A stretch of 41,170 nucleotides of DNA from Streptomyces sp. SID486 (GTDB taxonomy: Bacteria; Actinomycetota; Actinomycetes; Streptomycetales; Streptomycetaceae), in the NCBI RefSeq assembly GCF_009865385.1, contig NZ_WWJT01000260.1:1-41170 (forward strand). Reading direction: 5' to 3'. The notes below the pieces were generated by a model. It was given only the letters and a program-made list of their open reading frames with translations, was not told the DNA's origin and made no database searches. The position numbers were made by a program, and so were the translations under genes. Below, one piece after another: positions 1 to 6,857 of this stretch (positions within the stretch are counted from its first letter, which is position 1; each line of letters begins with the position of its first letter).

Positions 1-28
1 GCCCCCGGGGGGGGTGGGGTGGGAGGGG

Positions 29-235
29 GCCGTGGGGTGAGGAGTGGTCCGGGACGTGCGGTCGGAGGGCGGACGGGGGCGCGGGGTGTCCGGGTTGTGC
101 GGTGGGAGGGCGGCCGTGGGGTGAGGAGTGGTCCGGGACGCGCGGTGGGGGGCGGACGGGGGTGCGGGGTGTCCGAGTTGTGCGGTGGGAGGGGGCCGAG
201 GAGTGAGGGCGCGCGGGTTGTGCGGCGGGGGGACC
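29..235. repeat. 84-bp tandem repeat (about 2.5 copies)
   Basis: Two nearly identical units (29-112 and 113-194) begin GCCGTGGGGTGAGGAGTGG and differ by a few substitutions and a 2-bp deletion. A third, shortened copy follows to about 235. The first unit is a multiple of three, so a repetitive Gly/Arg/Val frame stays open, but it has no codon-position signature or recognisable domain. I read this as a noncoding minisatellite in front of the TadB-like gene. Confidence 0.7.
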
Positions 236-301
236 GATGAGTGAAGGGCGTCCCAGGCGGGCGGAGCGAGGGGGCCGAGGGGTGAGGGAAAGGTGGGCGG
301 G

Positions 302-1081
302 ATGAGCGAGGAAGTTGTCCACAGGTTGGGGACGGCCGGGTTCGCGGCGCTGGTCCTGTGCTGGGGCGCGTGGCGGCTGGAACTGCTGCGTCGGCGGCGC
401 CGGGCCCGGCGCCGGGTGATCGCGTTGCTGCGGCTCGAAGTGCCCGTCGCGAAAGCGTCCTTCACTGTCCCGGACACCGTGCGGCGCTGGCTGCCGCCGG
501 CCGGTGCCGCGTGCGGGGTGTGGGTGCTGGTCGGCGGGACCGGTGGGGCGGCGCTGGGGCTGGGCGTCGGCGTCGCGCTCTGGCGGTGGCGGGCCGGGCA
601 GACGGCGCCCGGCCGGCCGGAGGTGACCGACACGGCCGGGGCGGCACGCCAACTCCCGCTCGCCGCCGACCTTCTGGCGGCCTGCATCGCCGCAGGCGCC
701 GGTCCGGTCATCGCCGCCCAGGCGGTGGGTGAGGCACTGGGCGGGCCCGTCGGGCAGGCGCTCGCGCGCGGCTCGGCGGAGGTCCGGCTCGGCGGTGCAC
801 CGGCGGACGCCTGGCGGGGCCTGGCCCTGCTGCCCGGTGCCGGTGCCCTGGCGCGGTTGCTGGAGCGGGCCGACGAGTCCGGGCTTCCCGCGGCCGGCCC
901 GGTGGCCCGGCTCGCGTCGGACGCGCGCGCGGAGTGGGCCCGCACGGCGACGGTCCGGGCGCGCCGGGCGGCCGTACTGATCTCCGCGCCGGTCGGCCTG
1001 TGCTTCCTGCCCGCCTTCATCGCGGTCGGGGTGCTGCCCGTCGTGATCGGGCTGGCCGGCGGCGCGATGGGAGGGGGGTGA
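302..1081 (+). CDS. type II secretion/tad pilus F-family membrane protein (TadB/TadC-like)
   Basis: Inner-membrane platform protein of a Tad (Flp) pilus assembly system, about 259 aa. An N-terminal hydrophobic segment is followed by a basic stretch (LRRRRRARRR), a second hydrophobic region, the soluble T2SSF helical domain (from about AARQLPLAADLLAACIAAG), and a strongly hydrophobic C-terminal segment ending in a Gly-rich tail. The ATG at 302 is chosen because AAGG at 290-293 sits 8 nt upstream; a GTG at 293 would overlap that site. It is followed by the pilin-like and TadE-like genes, an order typical of streptomycete and mycobacterial tad clusters. Family assignment is confident; TadB versus TadC is not resolved. 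Confidence 0.8.
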   Translation: MSEEVVHRLGTAGFAALVLCWGAWRLELLRRRRRARRRVIALLRLEVPVAKASFTVPDTVRRWLPPAGAACGVWVLVGGTGGAALGLGVGVALWRWRAGQTAPGRPEVTDTAGAARQLPLAADLLAACIAAGAGPVIAAQAVGEALGGPVGQALARGSAEVRLGGAPADAWRGLALLPGAGALARLLERADESGLPAAGPVARLASDARAEWARTATVRARRAAVLISAPVGLCFLPAFIAVGVLPVVIGLAGGAMGGG

Positions 1082-1168
1082 GGCGTAGGGGCACGGACGG
1101 GCACGTGGACACGGGATGAGCGCGGACGAATGACTGGAAAACAGGACCAGAACCTTACGGGGGTCGAG

Positions 1169-1369
1169 ATGTTCGGAAAGATCAGGAAAGCGGCGGTCCG
1201 GTTGTGCGGGACGAGCCGTCGGGACGCCGGAATGGTGACGTCCGAGTACGCCATGGGGATCGTCGCGGCCGTCGGTTTCGCGGTGCTGCTCTACGAGGTC
1301 GTCAGCAGCGGCCAGGTCCGGGCGGAGCTGGCGGCCATCGTGAAGAAGGCCCTCAGTGCGCGGATGTGA
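1169..1369 (+). CDS. DUF4244 Flp-pilin-like small protein
   Basis: Short (66 aa) type IV pilin-like subunit. A basic N-terminus is followed by DAGMVTSEYAMG, a class III (Flp-type) prepilin cleavage and Glu+5-like motif, then one hydrophobic helix (IVAAVGFAVLLYEVV) and a short amphipathic tail. This is the DUF4244 architecture found beside TadE genes in actinobacteria. The ATG at 1169 has a G-rich site (1159-1163) just upstream and gives the usual family length. An in-frame ATG at 1130 would add 13 residues but has a weaker ribosome site. The next gene starts inside its 3' end. It is probably processed by a prepilin peptidase encoded elsewhere. Confidence 0.75.
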   Translation: MFGKIRKAAVRLCGTSRRDAGMVTSEYAMGIVAAVGFAVLLYEVVSSGQVRAELAAIVKKALSARM

Positions 1370-1754
1370 GCGCGGATGTGAGCGGGGCGGGGACCGCGGG
1401 TTCGTGACCGCGGAGGCGGCCGTGGTGCTGTCCGTGCTGGTGGCGTTCACGATGGCGCTGGTCTGGGCCCTGCTCATGGTGGCGGCGCAGATCGAGTGCG
1501 TGGACGCGGCCCGCGCGGGCGCCCGGGCCGCCGCCCGTCAGGACCCGGCCGAGGCGGTGGTGACGGTGACCAGGGAAGCGGCGCCACGCGGAGCGCGGGT
1601 GACGGTCGCGCGCGAGGGGGACCGGGTCCGGGTGACGGTGGTGGCCGGGCCGCCGCTCCTCAGCGGACTGCCGCTGGAGGTACGGGAGGAGGCCGTGGCG
1701 CTCACGGAGGAAACCGTGGGGACCGTGGCACGAGCGGGGGAGGAGGGGCGGTGA
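1356..1754 (+). CDS. TadE family pseudopilin
   Basis: TadE-type minor pilin of 132 aa. After a short basic leader comes GFVTAEAAVVLSVLVAF, with the conserved Glu near the start of the hydrophobic helix, then a small soluble domain (QIECVDAARAGARAAARQ...) typical of TadE. The GTG at 1356 overlaps the upstream stop by 14 bp and has AAGAAGG in front, which indicates translational coupling. It presumably primes or caps the Tad pilus at the membrane. Confidence 0.8.
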   Translation: MRGCERGCERGGDRGFVTAEAAVVLSVLVAFTMALVWALLMVAAQIECVDAARAGARAAARQDPAEAVVTVTREAAPRGARVTVAREGDRVRVTVVAGPPLLSGLPLEVREEAVALTEETVGTVARAGEEGR

Positions 1755-2407
1755 AGCGCGTGGGCGGCCCGGACACCGGGCGGCGAGGGCAGGGTGGCTG
1801 GAGGTGGGACGAGCGGGGGAGACGAAACGACTCCGGGTGCCGGGGTCGCCTGGGGAGGTGGGCCGGCTGGAGGCAGCGGACCGGTTCGCGGCGGCTGATC
1901 GGAAGGGAGCGGCCGCCGAGCCGGGCGTGGCGGGCCCTGCGAGGGAGGCGGGTCCTTCGGGGGTGGTCGGGCGGCCGGTGGGACCGGGTAAAGGCAGGGT
2001 GCAGGGCGGCCGGCGGGTGGGGACGGCGGGAGGAGGCCGACCGGGGGTCGGCCACCGTGTGGAGTCTCGGAGTGATCACCGTGCTGTGCGTGGTGTTCGG
2101 CGGCGTACTCGCACTCGGGCACGCCGTCGTCATCCGGCACCGGGCGGCCGGGGGCGCCGATCTCGCGGCGCTCGCGGCGGCGGACCACTGGGCCGAGGGC
2201 GGCACCGCCGCCTGCGCCCGGGCGGAACGGCTTGCCGCGGACCAAGGGGTGCGGCTGGTGCGGTGCGCGATCGTGGGTGACACCTCGGACGTGACGGCGG
2301 CAGCCGGGAGCGGGCCGTTCACGGCGGAGGTCAGGGCGAGAGCGGGTCCGGCGGGTCCGGTACCGCCCAGCGCGCCACCGCCGGGCGAGCCGCCGGTCGC
2401 GCCGTGA
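1751..2407 (+). CDS. Rv3654c-family TadE-like protein with basic N-terminal extension
   Basis: The GTG at 1751 overlaps the preceding stop (GTGA) and has a near-perfect ribosome site (GGAGGAGGGG, 1739-1748), so the full 218-aa reading is preferred. Residues 1 to about 95 are Arg/Gly/Trp-rich and low complexity. They are followed by DRGSATVWSLGVITVLCVVFG, a pilin-like helix, and the conserved GADLAALAAADHW and two-Cys region (ACARAE, LVRCAIVG) of the 'helicase/secretion neighbourhood' TadE-like family known from Mycobacterium (Rv3654c). The C-terminus is Pro-rich. Orthologues usually start close to the helix, so the basic extension is unusual and could be non-conserved. Confidence 0.65.
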   Translation: MKRVGGPDTGRRGQGGWRWDERGRRNDSGCRGRLGRWAGWRQRTGSRRLIGRERPPSRAWRALRGRRVLRGWSGGRWDRVKAGCRAAGGWGRREEADRGSATVWSLGVITVLCVVFGGVLALGHAVVIRHRAAGGADLAALAAADHWAEGGTAACARAERLAADQGVRLVRCAIVGDTSDVTAAAGSGPFTAEVRARAGPAGPVPPSAPPPGEPPVAP

Positions 2408-2552
2408 CGACCTGGGCTCCATCGGCTCCTCGCACGGGCGTCCCCGGGGATCTGAACATCCCGACATCCTCTGAACGCCCTCTGGCCGGCCGTTCACCGT
2501 CCACCGGCTTCCAGGGCCCGTAGGCTCACCGGCACGCGCCCGACCCGCCGGC

Positions 2553-4997
2553 TCACCCGCACCCATCCCGGCGGATGGGCCACTCCGCCCCCTCCGTCGG
2601 CGTCTCCGGGGCCGCCTCCGTCGGCTTCTCCTCCGGTGCGCCTCGCAGCAGCACCGTGAGCAGCCGTACGGCGCCCCTCTTGTGCAGCGGGTCGTTGCCG
2701 TTGCCGCACTTGGGGGACTGGATGCAGGAGGGGCAGCCGGCCTCGCACTCGCAGGACGCGATGGCCTCACGGGTGGCGGAGAGCCAGGCGCGGGCTGTGT
2801 GGAACGCGCGCTCGGCGAAGCCCGCCCCGCCGGGGTGGCCGTCGTAGACGAAGACCGTGGGAAGGAGGGTGTCGGGGTGGAGGGGGACGGACACGCCGCC
2901 GATGTCCCAGCGGTCGCAGGTCGCGAAGAGGGGCAGCATCCCGATGGAGGCGTGCTCGGCGGCGTGCAGGGAACCGCCGAGGATCTCCGGGATGACGCGG
3001 GCCTCGTCCAGCTGGTCCTCGGTGACCGTCCACCACACCGCGCGGGTGCGCAGCGTACGAGGAGGGAGGTCGAGTTTGGTCTCACCGAGGACTTCGCCGG
3101 TGATCAGGCGTCTGCGCAGGTACGAGACCACCTGGTTGGTGACCTCGACCGAGCCGTAGCAGAGGCGGCCGGTGCCCCACGGGATCTCGGTGTCCGTCTC
3201 CAGGATGGAGATCGCCGTGGTGTCGCGGGCGACGGTCGAGTACGGCGGGTCGGCCTGCTCGACCAGGGCGACGGAGTCCTCCAGGTCGAGGGAGCGCACC
3301 AGGTAGGTGCGGCCCTGGTGCAGGTGAACGGCGCCCTCGTGGACAGCGGAGTGCGCGGAGGCCGCGTCGACCGTGCCGAGCAGGCGGCCGGTGCCCTCTT
3401 CGACGACCTGTACGGGACGGCCGCCCGCGCCCCGGATGTCGGTCAGGTCGGCGGCCCGCTCCCGGCGGGTCCAGTGCCAGGCCGTCGCGCGGCGGCGGAG
3501 CAGCTTCGCGGCCTCCAGCTGCGGCAGCACGTCGGCGCAGGCGGGGCCGAAGAGCTCCAGGTCCTCCTCGGTCAGCGGCAGCTCCGCGGCGGCGGCGCAC
3601 AGGTGCGGGGCGAGGACGTAGGGGTTGTCGGGGTCGAGGACCGTCGACTCCACCGGTTGGTCGAAGAGGGCCTCGGGATGATGGACGAGGAAGGTGTCCA
3701 GCGGGTCGTCGCGGGCCACGAGGACCGCGAGGGCGCCCTGGCCGGAGCGGCCCGCCCGGCCCGCCTGCTGCCACAGGGACGCGCGCGTGCCCGGATAGCC
3801 GGCGATCACCACCGCGTCCAGGCCGGAGACGTCCACGCCCAGCTCCAGGGCGGTCGTGGCGGCGAGGCCGAGGAGTTCGCCGGAGTGCAGGGCGCGTTCC
3901 AGGGCGCGGCGCTCCTCGGGGAGGTAGCCGCCGCGGTAGGCCGCGACACGCCGGGCCAGAGAGCGGTCGACCTCGGAGAGTCTCTCCTGGGCGATGACCG
4001 AGATCAGCTCGGCGCCGCGCCGGGAGCGTACGAAGGCGACCGAGCGCACGCCCTGCACGGTGAGGTCGGTCAGCAGGTCGGCTGTCTCGGCGGTGGCGGT
4101 GCGCCGTACGGGTGCGCCCCGCTCGCCCTGCAGATCGGTGAGCGGGGGCTCCCAGAGGGCGAACACCAGCTCACCGCGGGGGGAGGCGTCGTCGGCGACC
4201 TCCACGACCGGCAGACCGGTCAGCCGGCGGGCGGCGACCGAAGGCTCGGCGGCGGTGGCCGAGGCCAGCAGGAACACGGGGGAGGAGCCGTAACGGGCGC
4301 ACAGGCGGCGCAGCCGGCGGAGCACCTGGGCGACGTGCGAGCCGAAGACGCCACGGTAGGTGTGGCACTCGTCGATGACGACGTACCGCAGCGACTTCAG
4401 GAAGGAGGACCAGCGCGGGTGGGAGGGGAGTATCCCGCGGTGCAGCATGTCGGGATTGGTGAGGACGTAGTTGCCGTACTGGCGGATCCACTCGCGTTCC
4501 TCGAAGGGGGTGTCACCGTCGTACACGGCAGGGCGTACGGCACTGCCGAGGGGTTGTGAGAGTTCCTTCACCGAGCGGCACTGGTCCGCCGCGAGCGCCT
4601 TGGTGGGGGCCAGGTAGAGGGCGGTGGCGCCACGGCCGTTCGGCGCATCGGAGCCGTCCAGGAGGGTGGACAGGACGGGCACGAGGTACGCCAGGGACTT
4701 GCCGGAGGCGGTGCCGGTGGCGACGACCACCGAGTCGCCGTCCAGGGCGTGCTCGGCGGCCAGCGCCTGGTGCGCCCAGGGGTGCTCGATGCCGCACGCC
4801 TGCACGGCGGAGATCACCTCGGACCGAATACGGTCAGGCCAGACGGCATGCCGGCCCGTGCGCGGGGGCAAGTGCTCCGTATGAGTGATGCGCGCAGCCC
4901 GGCTCGGCCCGGAGGCGAGCCGGTCCAGGACCACGCCCGGAGACGGGCGGGACGCCGGGTCCGCCGGGGTTCGATCGGATCGGTGATTCTTGGCCAT
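2553..4997 (-). CDS. DEAD/DEAH-box DNA helicase with DUF1998 domain (MrfA/YprA-like)
   Basis: SF2 helicase of 814 aa from the ATG at 4997. Visible motifs: Walker A GTASGKS (about residues 95-101), motif II DECH (209-212), motif III SAT, helicase C-terminal domain with FVRSRRGAE, and motif VI QQAGRAGRSG. The C-terminal DUF1998 region ends in a Cys cluster (CECEAGCPSC...SPKCG), the metal site of the MrfA/Hrq1-related family. B. subtilis MrfA acts in mitomycin C excision repair, so a DNA-repair role is likely. An in-frame ATG at 5078 would add 27 residues but would run into the bldG promoter region. The gene is convergent with the tad genes and divergent from bldG. Confidence 0.85.
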   Translation of the reverse strand: MAKNHRSDRTPADPASRPSPGVVLDRLASGPSRAARITHTEHLPPRTGRHAVWPDRIRSEVISAVQACGIEHPWAHQALAAEHALDGDSVVVATGTASGKSLAYLVPVLSTLLDGSDAPNGRGATALYLAPTKALAADQCRSVKELSQPLGSAVRPAVYDGDTPFEEREWIRQYGNYVLTNPDMLHRGILPSHPRWSSFLKSLRYVVIDECHTYRGVFGSHVAQVLRRLRRLCARYGSSPVFLLASATAAEPSVAARRLTGLPVVEVADDASPRGELVFALWEPPLTDLQGERGAPVRRTATAETADLLTDLTVQGVRSVAFVRSRRGAELISVIAQERLSEVDRSLARRVAAYRGGYLPEERRALERALHSGELLGLAATTALELGVDVSGLDAVVIAGYPGTRASLWQQAGRAGRSGQGALAVLVARDDPLDTFLVHHPEALFDQPVESTVLDPDNPYVLAPHLCAAAAELPLTEEDLELFGPACADVLPQLEAAKLLRRRATAWHWTRRERAADLTDIRGAGGRPVQVVEEGTGRLLGTVDAASAHSAVHEGAVHLHQGRTYLVRSLDLEDSVALVEQADPPYSTVARDTTAISILETDTEIPWGTGRLCYGSVEVTNQVVSYLRRRLITGEVLGETKLDLPPRTLRTRAVWWTVTEDQLDEARVIPEILGGSLHAAEHASIGMLPLFATCDRWDIGGVSVPLHPDTLLPTVFVYDGHPGGAGFAERAFHTARAWLSATREAIASCECEAGCPSCIQSPKCGNGNDPLHKRGAVRLLTVLLRGAPEEKPTEAAPETPTEGAEWPIRRDGCG

Positions 4998-5010
4998 TGG
5001 CACCGAGTGT

Positions 5011-5024
5011 GTCACTGGCGTGAC
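5011..5024. promoter_or_regulatory. inverted repeat in divergent helicase/bldG promoter region
   Basis: GTCAC-TGGC-GTGAC is a perfect 5-bp-arm palindrome centred about 142 nt upstream of the bldG start. It lies just before a GACAAT element (5026-5031) that could serve as a -10 box. S. coelicolor bldG is known to be transcribed from more than one upstream promoter, so this is a reasonable operator location. No regulator can be named from sequence. Confidence 0.35.
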
Positions 5025-5159
5025 GGACAATGGAGTCAAGGCGTCGTGCACGCCTGCCGGTAAGTGATTGAATGCCATCGCGGCTGGCGAAGCGTCCCGA
5101 GGGCCGTAAGCCGAGATGCCCGAGGGGCGACCGCTCGATAGCAAGGTGCTGGAGGATCC

Positions 5160-5501
5160 GTGGACCTGTCCCTGTCGACCCGTACCGTCGGCGATCGTAC
5201 GGTCGTCGAGGTCGGTGGCGAAATCGACGTATATACCGCGCCCAAGCTGCGCGAGCAGCTGGTCGAGCTGGTGAACGACGGGAATTTCCACCTCGTCGTC
5301 GACATGGAGGGCGTGGACTTCCTCGACTCCACCGGGCTCGGCGTGCTGGTCGGCGGCCTGAAGCGTGTGCGTGCCCACGAGGGCTCGTTGCGCCTGGTCT
5401 GCAACCAGGAGCGCATTCTCAAGATCTTCCGCATCACCGGTCTCACCAAGGTGTTCCCCATCCACACCTCGGTCGACGAAGCGGTGGCGGCGACCGACTG
5501 A
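5160..5501 (+). CDS. bldG: anti-anti-sigma factor BldG
   Basis: A 113-aa STAS-domain protein matching BldG, the developmental and antibiotic-production switch of Streptomyces. The regulatory serine is visible in DFLDSTGLG at Ser57, the residue phosphorylated in the S. coelicolor protein. When unphosphorylated it sequesters anti-sigma factors and frees sigma factors for sporulation and stress. The start is a GTG at 5160 with GGAGGA only 3 nt upstream, a short spacing. The anti-sigma gene follows after a 268-bp structured gap, consistent with the known mono- and bicistronic transcripts at this locus. Confidence 0.95.
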   Translation: MDLSLSTRTVGDRTVVEVGGEIDVYTAPKLREQLVELVNDGNFHLVVDMEGVDFLDSTGLGVLVGGLKRVRAHEGSLRLVCNQERILKIFRITGLTKVFPIHTSVDEAVAATD

Positions 5502-5548
5502 CCTTGGACCGGTCGCCGGCGTCCCGCCCTTTCGGGGGTCGTGACGTC

Positions 5549-5594
5549 GGCCGGTCCCGGCCAAGTTGGCGGCCGGTCCCGACCGGGTACCCGG
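5549..5594. other. structured bldG/anti-sigma intergenic region
   Basis: The 268-bp gap between bldG and the anti-sigma gene contains two direct copies of GGCCGGTCCCG (5549 and 5571), with the inverted repeat GCCAA-G-TTGGC between them, followed by the palindrome CCGGGTACCCGG (5583-5594). RNA from this stretch would fold strongly. It could partially terminate transcription and set the ratio of bldG to anti-sigma message; that role is inference. Confidence 0.4.
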
Positions 5595-5769
5595 CCGGCG
5601 CGTCCGGACGGGCAGGCATGCCGGTCCGGTGACCATGCCGGGCCGGGTCGGCGACTCCGGATGATCCGTTTCGGGTCGCGTGGCGGCCCGGGGCACAGAA
5701 GTACACCAGGGATGCGGGCGCTCGGCGGCCTCGCTCCCGACCGCACGCCCGTAGTCGCGAGGGGGATGC

Positions 5770-6201
5770 ATGGCCACCGTCGAACTCCGCTTCAGCGCGC
5801 TGCCCGAGCACGTCCGGACCGCCCGACTGGTGGCGGCAGCGGTGGCGCGCAGGGCCGGAGTGGACGAGGCCGTCCTGGACGAGGTCCGGCTCGCCGTGGG
5901 CGAGGCATGCTCCCGCGCCGTCGGACTGCACCAGAGCAGTGGCGTCACGGCACCGGTGAAGGTGGCGCTGATCGAAGAGGAGAAGCAGTTCTCCATCGAG
6001 GTCGGCGACGAGGCGCCGCACGCTACGCCAGGCGGCGACACGCCCGGCGCGGTGGAGGGTGAAGCGGAGATCGAGGAGGACGAGATGGGCCTCGCGGTCA
6101 TCAGCGGCCTCGTCGACGACGTGGAGGTCACCACAGGGCAGAACGGCGGTCTGATCCGTATGACGTGGCCGACCACGCCGCCGACCACAGCGCTCGTCTG
6201 A
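5770..6201 (+). CDS. anti-sigma factor, HATPase_c_2 family (BldG partner)
   Basis: A 143-aa RsbW/SpoIIAB-like regulator directly downstream of bldG, syntenic with the anti-sigma gene known at this locus. The GHKL fold is recognisable (VLDEVRLAVGEACSRAVG ... EMGLAVISGLVDDVEV). The nucleotide-binding boxes look degenerate: the N-box Asn expected after Glu-Ala is Arg (GEACSR), and the Asp-x-Gly-x-Gly box reads GDEAPHA. An acidic insertion (EGEAEIEEDE) precedes the last motif. It may therefore bind sigma/BldG with little or no kinase activity. The ATG follows GAGGGGG. The gene is likely cotranscribed with bldG in part. Confidence 0.8.
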   Translation: MATVELRFSALPEHVRTARLVAAAVARRAGVDEAVLDEVRLAVGEACSRAVGLHQSSGVTAPVKVALIEEEKQFSIEVGDEAPHATPGGDTPGAVEGEAEIEEDEMGLAVISGLVDDVEVTTGQNGGLIRMTWPTTPPTTALV

Positions 6202-6216
6202 TCATCTCCGGCCGGC

Positions 6217-6361
6217 CCCGCCCGAGCCACCTTCGGTCGGCCCGCCCGAGCCACCTTCGGTCGGCCCACCAGAGCCGCCTTCGGTCGGCCCACCAGAGCC
6301 GCCTTCGGTCGGCCCACCAGAGCCACCTTCGGTCGGCCCCGCCCGAGCCGCCTTCGGCCGA
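6217..6361. repeat. 24-bp minisatellite (about 6 copies)
   Basis: Six head-to-tail units of CCCRCCMGAGCCRCCTTCGG plus TCGG occupy 6217 to about 6361, starting 15 bp after the anti-sigma stop codon. Two copies (6265-6288 and 6289-6312) are identical. A C-rich low-complexity stretch follows to about 6580, containing repeated CCCCTACG words. I see no gene in 6202-6857; reading frames there simply reflect the repeats. Confidence 0.8.
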
Positions 6362-6580
6362 CCACCTCTCCGCCCCCGGGGGCCGTTTCCGTTCCGGCTT
6401 CTGGCCGCCCGCCGTGCTGCTCCGGTGTGGCCCCTCCGCCCCTACGCCCCTACGCCCTACGCCCCTCCGGAGCTTCCTCCATGTGTGGGCCGCCCCGCCC
6501 CTCCGGAGCCCCCTCAGGCGTGGCCCCCGTCCGCCCCCGAGCCTTCCCCGGGCCGGAGCCCGAGCCTCCGTGGACACTCC

Positions 6581-6607
6581 AAGAGCCCTGCCCAGCGGGG
6601 CTCTTTT
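6581..6607 (+). terminator. rho-independent terminator after the bldG operon
   Basis: The stem AAGAGCCC/GGGCTCTT (6581-6588 with 6598-6605) has a 9-nt loop and is followed by TTTT. It is placed to end transcription from the bldG/anti-sigma unit before the hppA promoter. Confidence 0.7.
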
Positions 6608-6634
6608 CCTGTTTTCCGATGAACCCCCGGAATT

Positions 6635-6650
6635 CGTGAACAAATTCACG
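6635..6650. promoter_or_regulatory. CRP-like palindrome upstream of hppA
   Basis: CGTGAACAAATTCACG is a perfect inverted repeat that fits GTGA-N6-TCAC, the core recognised by CRP/FNR-type regulators. It lies about 208 bp upstream of the hppA start in an unusually AT-rich stretch (6610-6760). A second palindrome, AATGC-N7-GCATT (6693-6709), lies between it and the gene. Which protein binds is unknown. Confidence 0.45.
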
Positions 6651-6857
6651 ATCAATAGCCCGATAATTGGATCAAGAGCCAATGCGGCCGTCAATGCTTT
6701 TAAGGCATTACCTCTTTCGAGCTACGTGCCGCCACCTCGATCATTTGCTGAAGAGCATGAGAAGGCTGATTCCGTTTACCGTCCCCTGTTTAGATCACTC
6801 ACGGGTACCTACAATCCGTCCACATCTTGAGCTCAGCCCAAGCGTCAAGGAGGACGA

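Noticed and set aside
19..240. Gly/Arg/Val reading frame of 73 aa at the left edge
   Set aside because: It is only the 84-bp tandem repeat kept open by its length being a multiple of three; no ribosome site, domain or codon signature.
6217..6361. Possible CRISPR array
   Set aside because: The 24-bp units are directly adjacent with no spacers, and no cas genes are present.
4998..6365. Upstream extension of the helicase frame to 6365
   Set aside because: It reads antisense through bldG and the anti-sigma gene; the helicase core starts properly at 4997 (or 5078).
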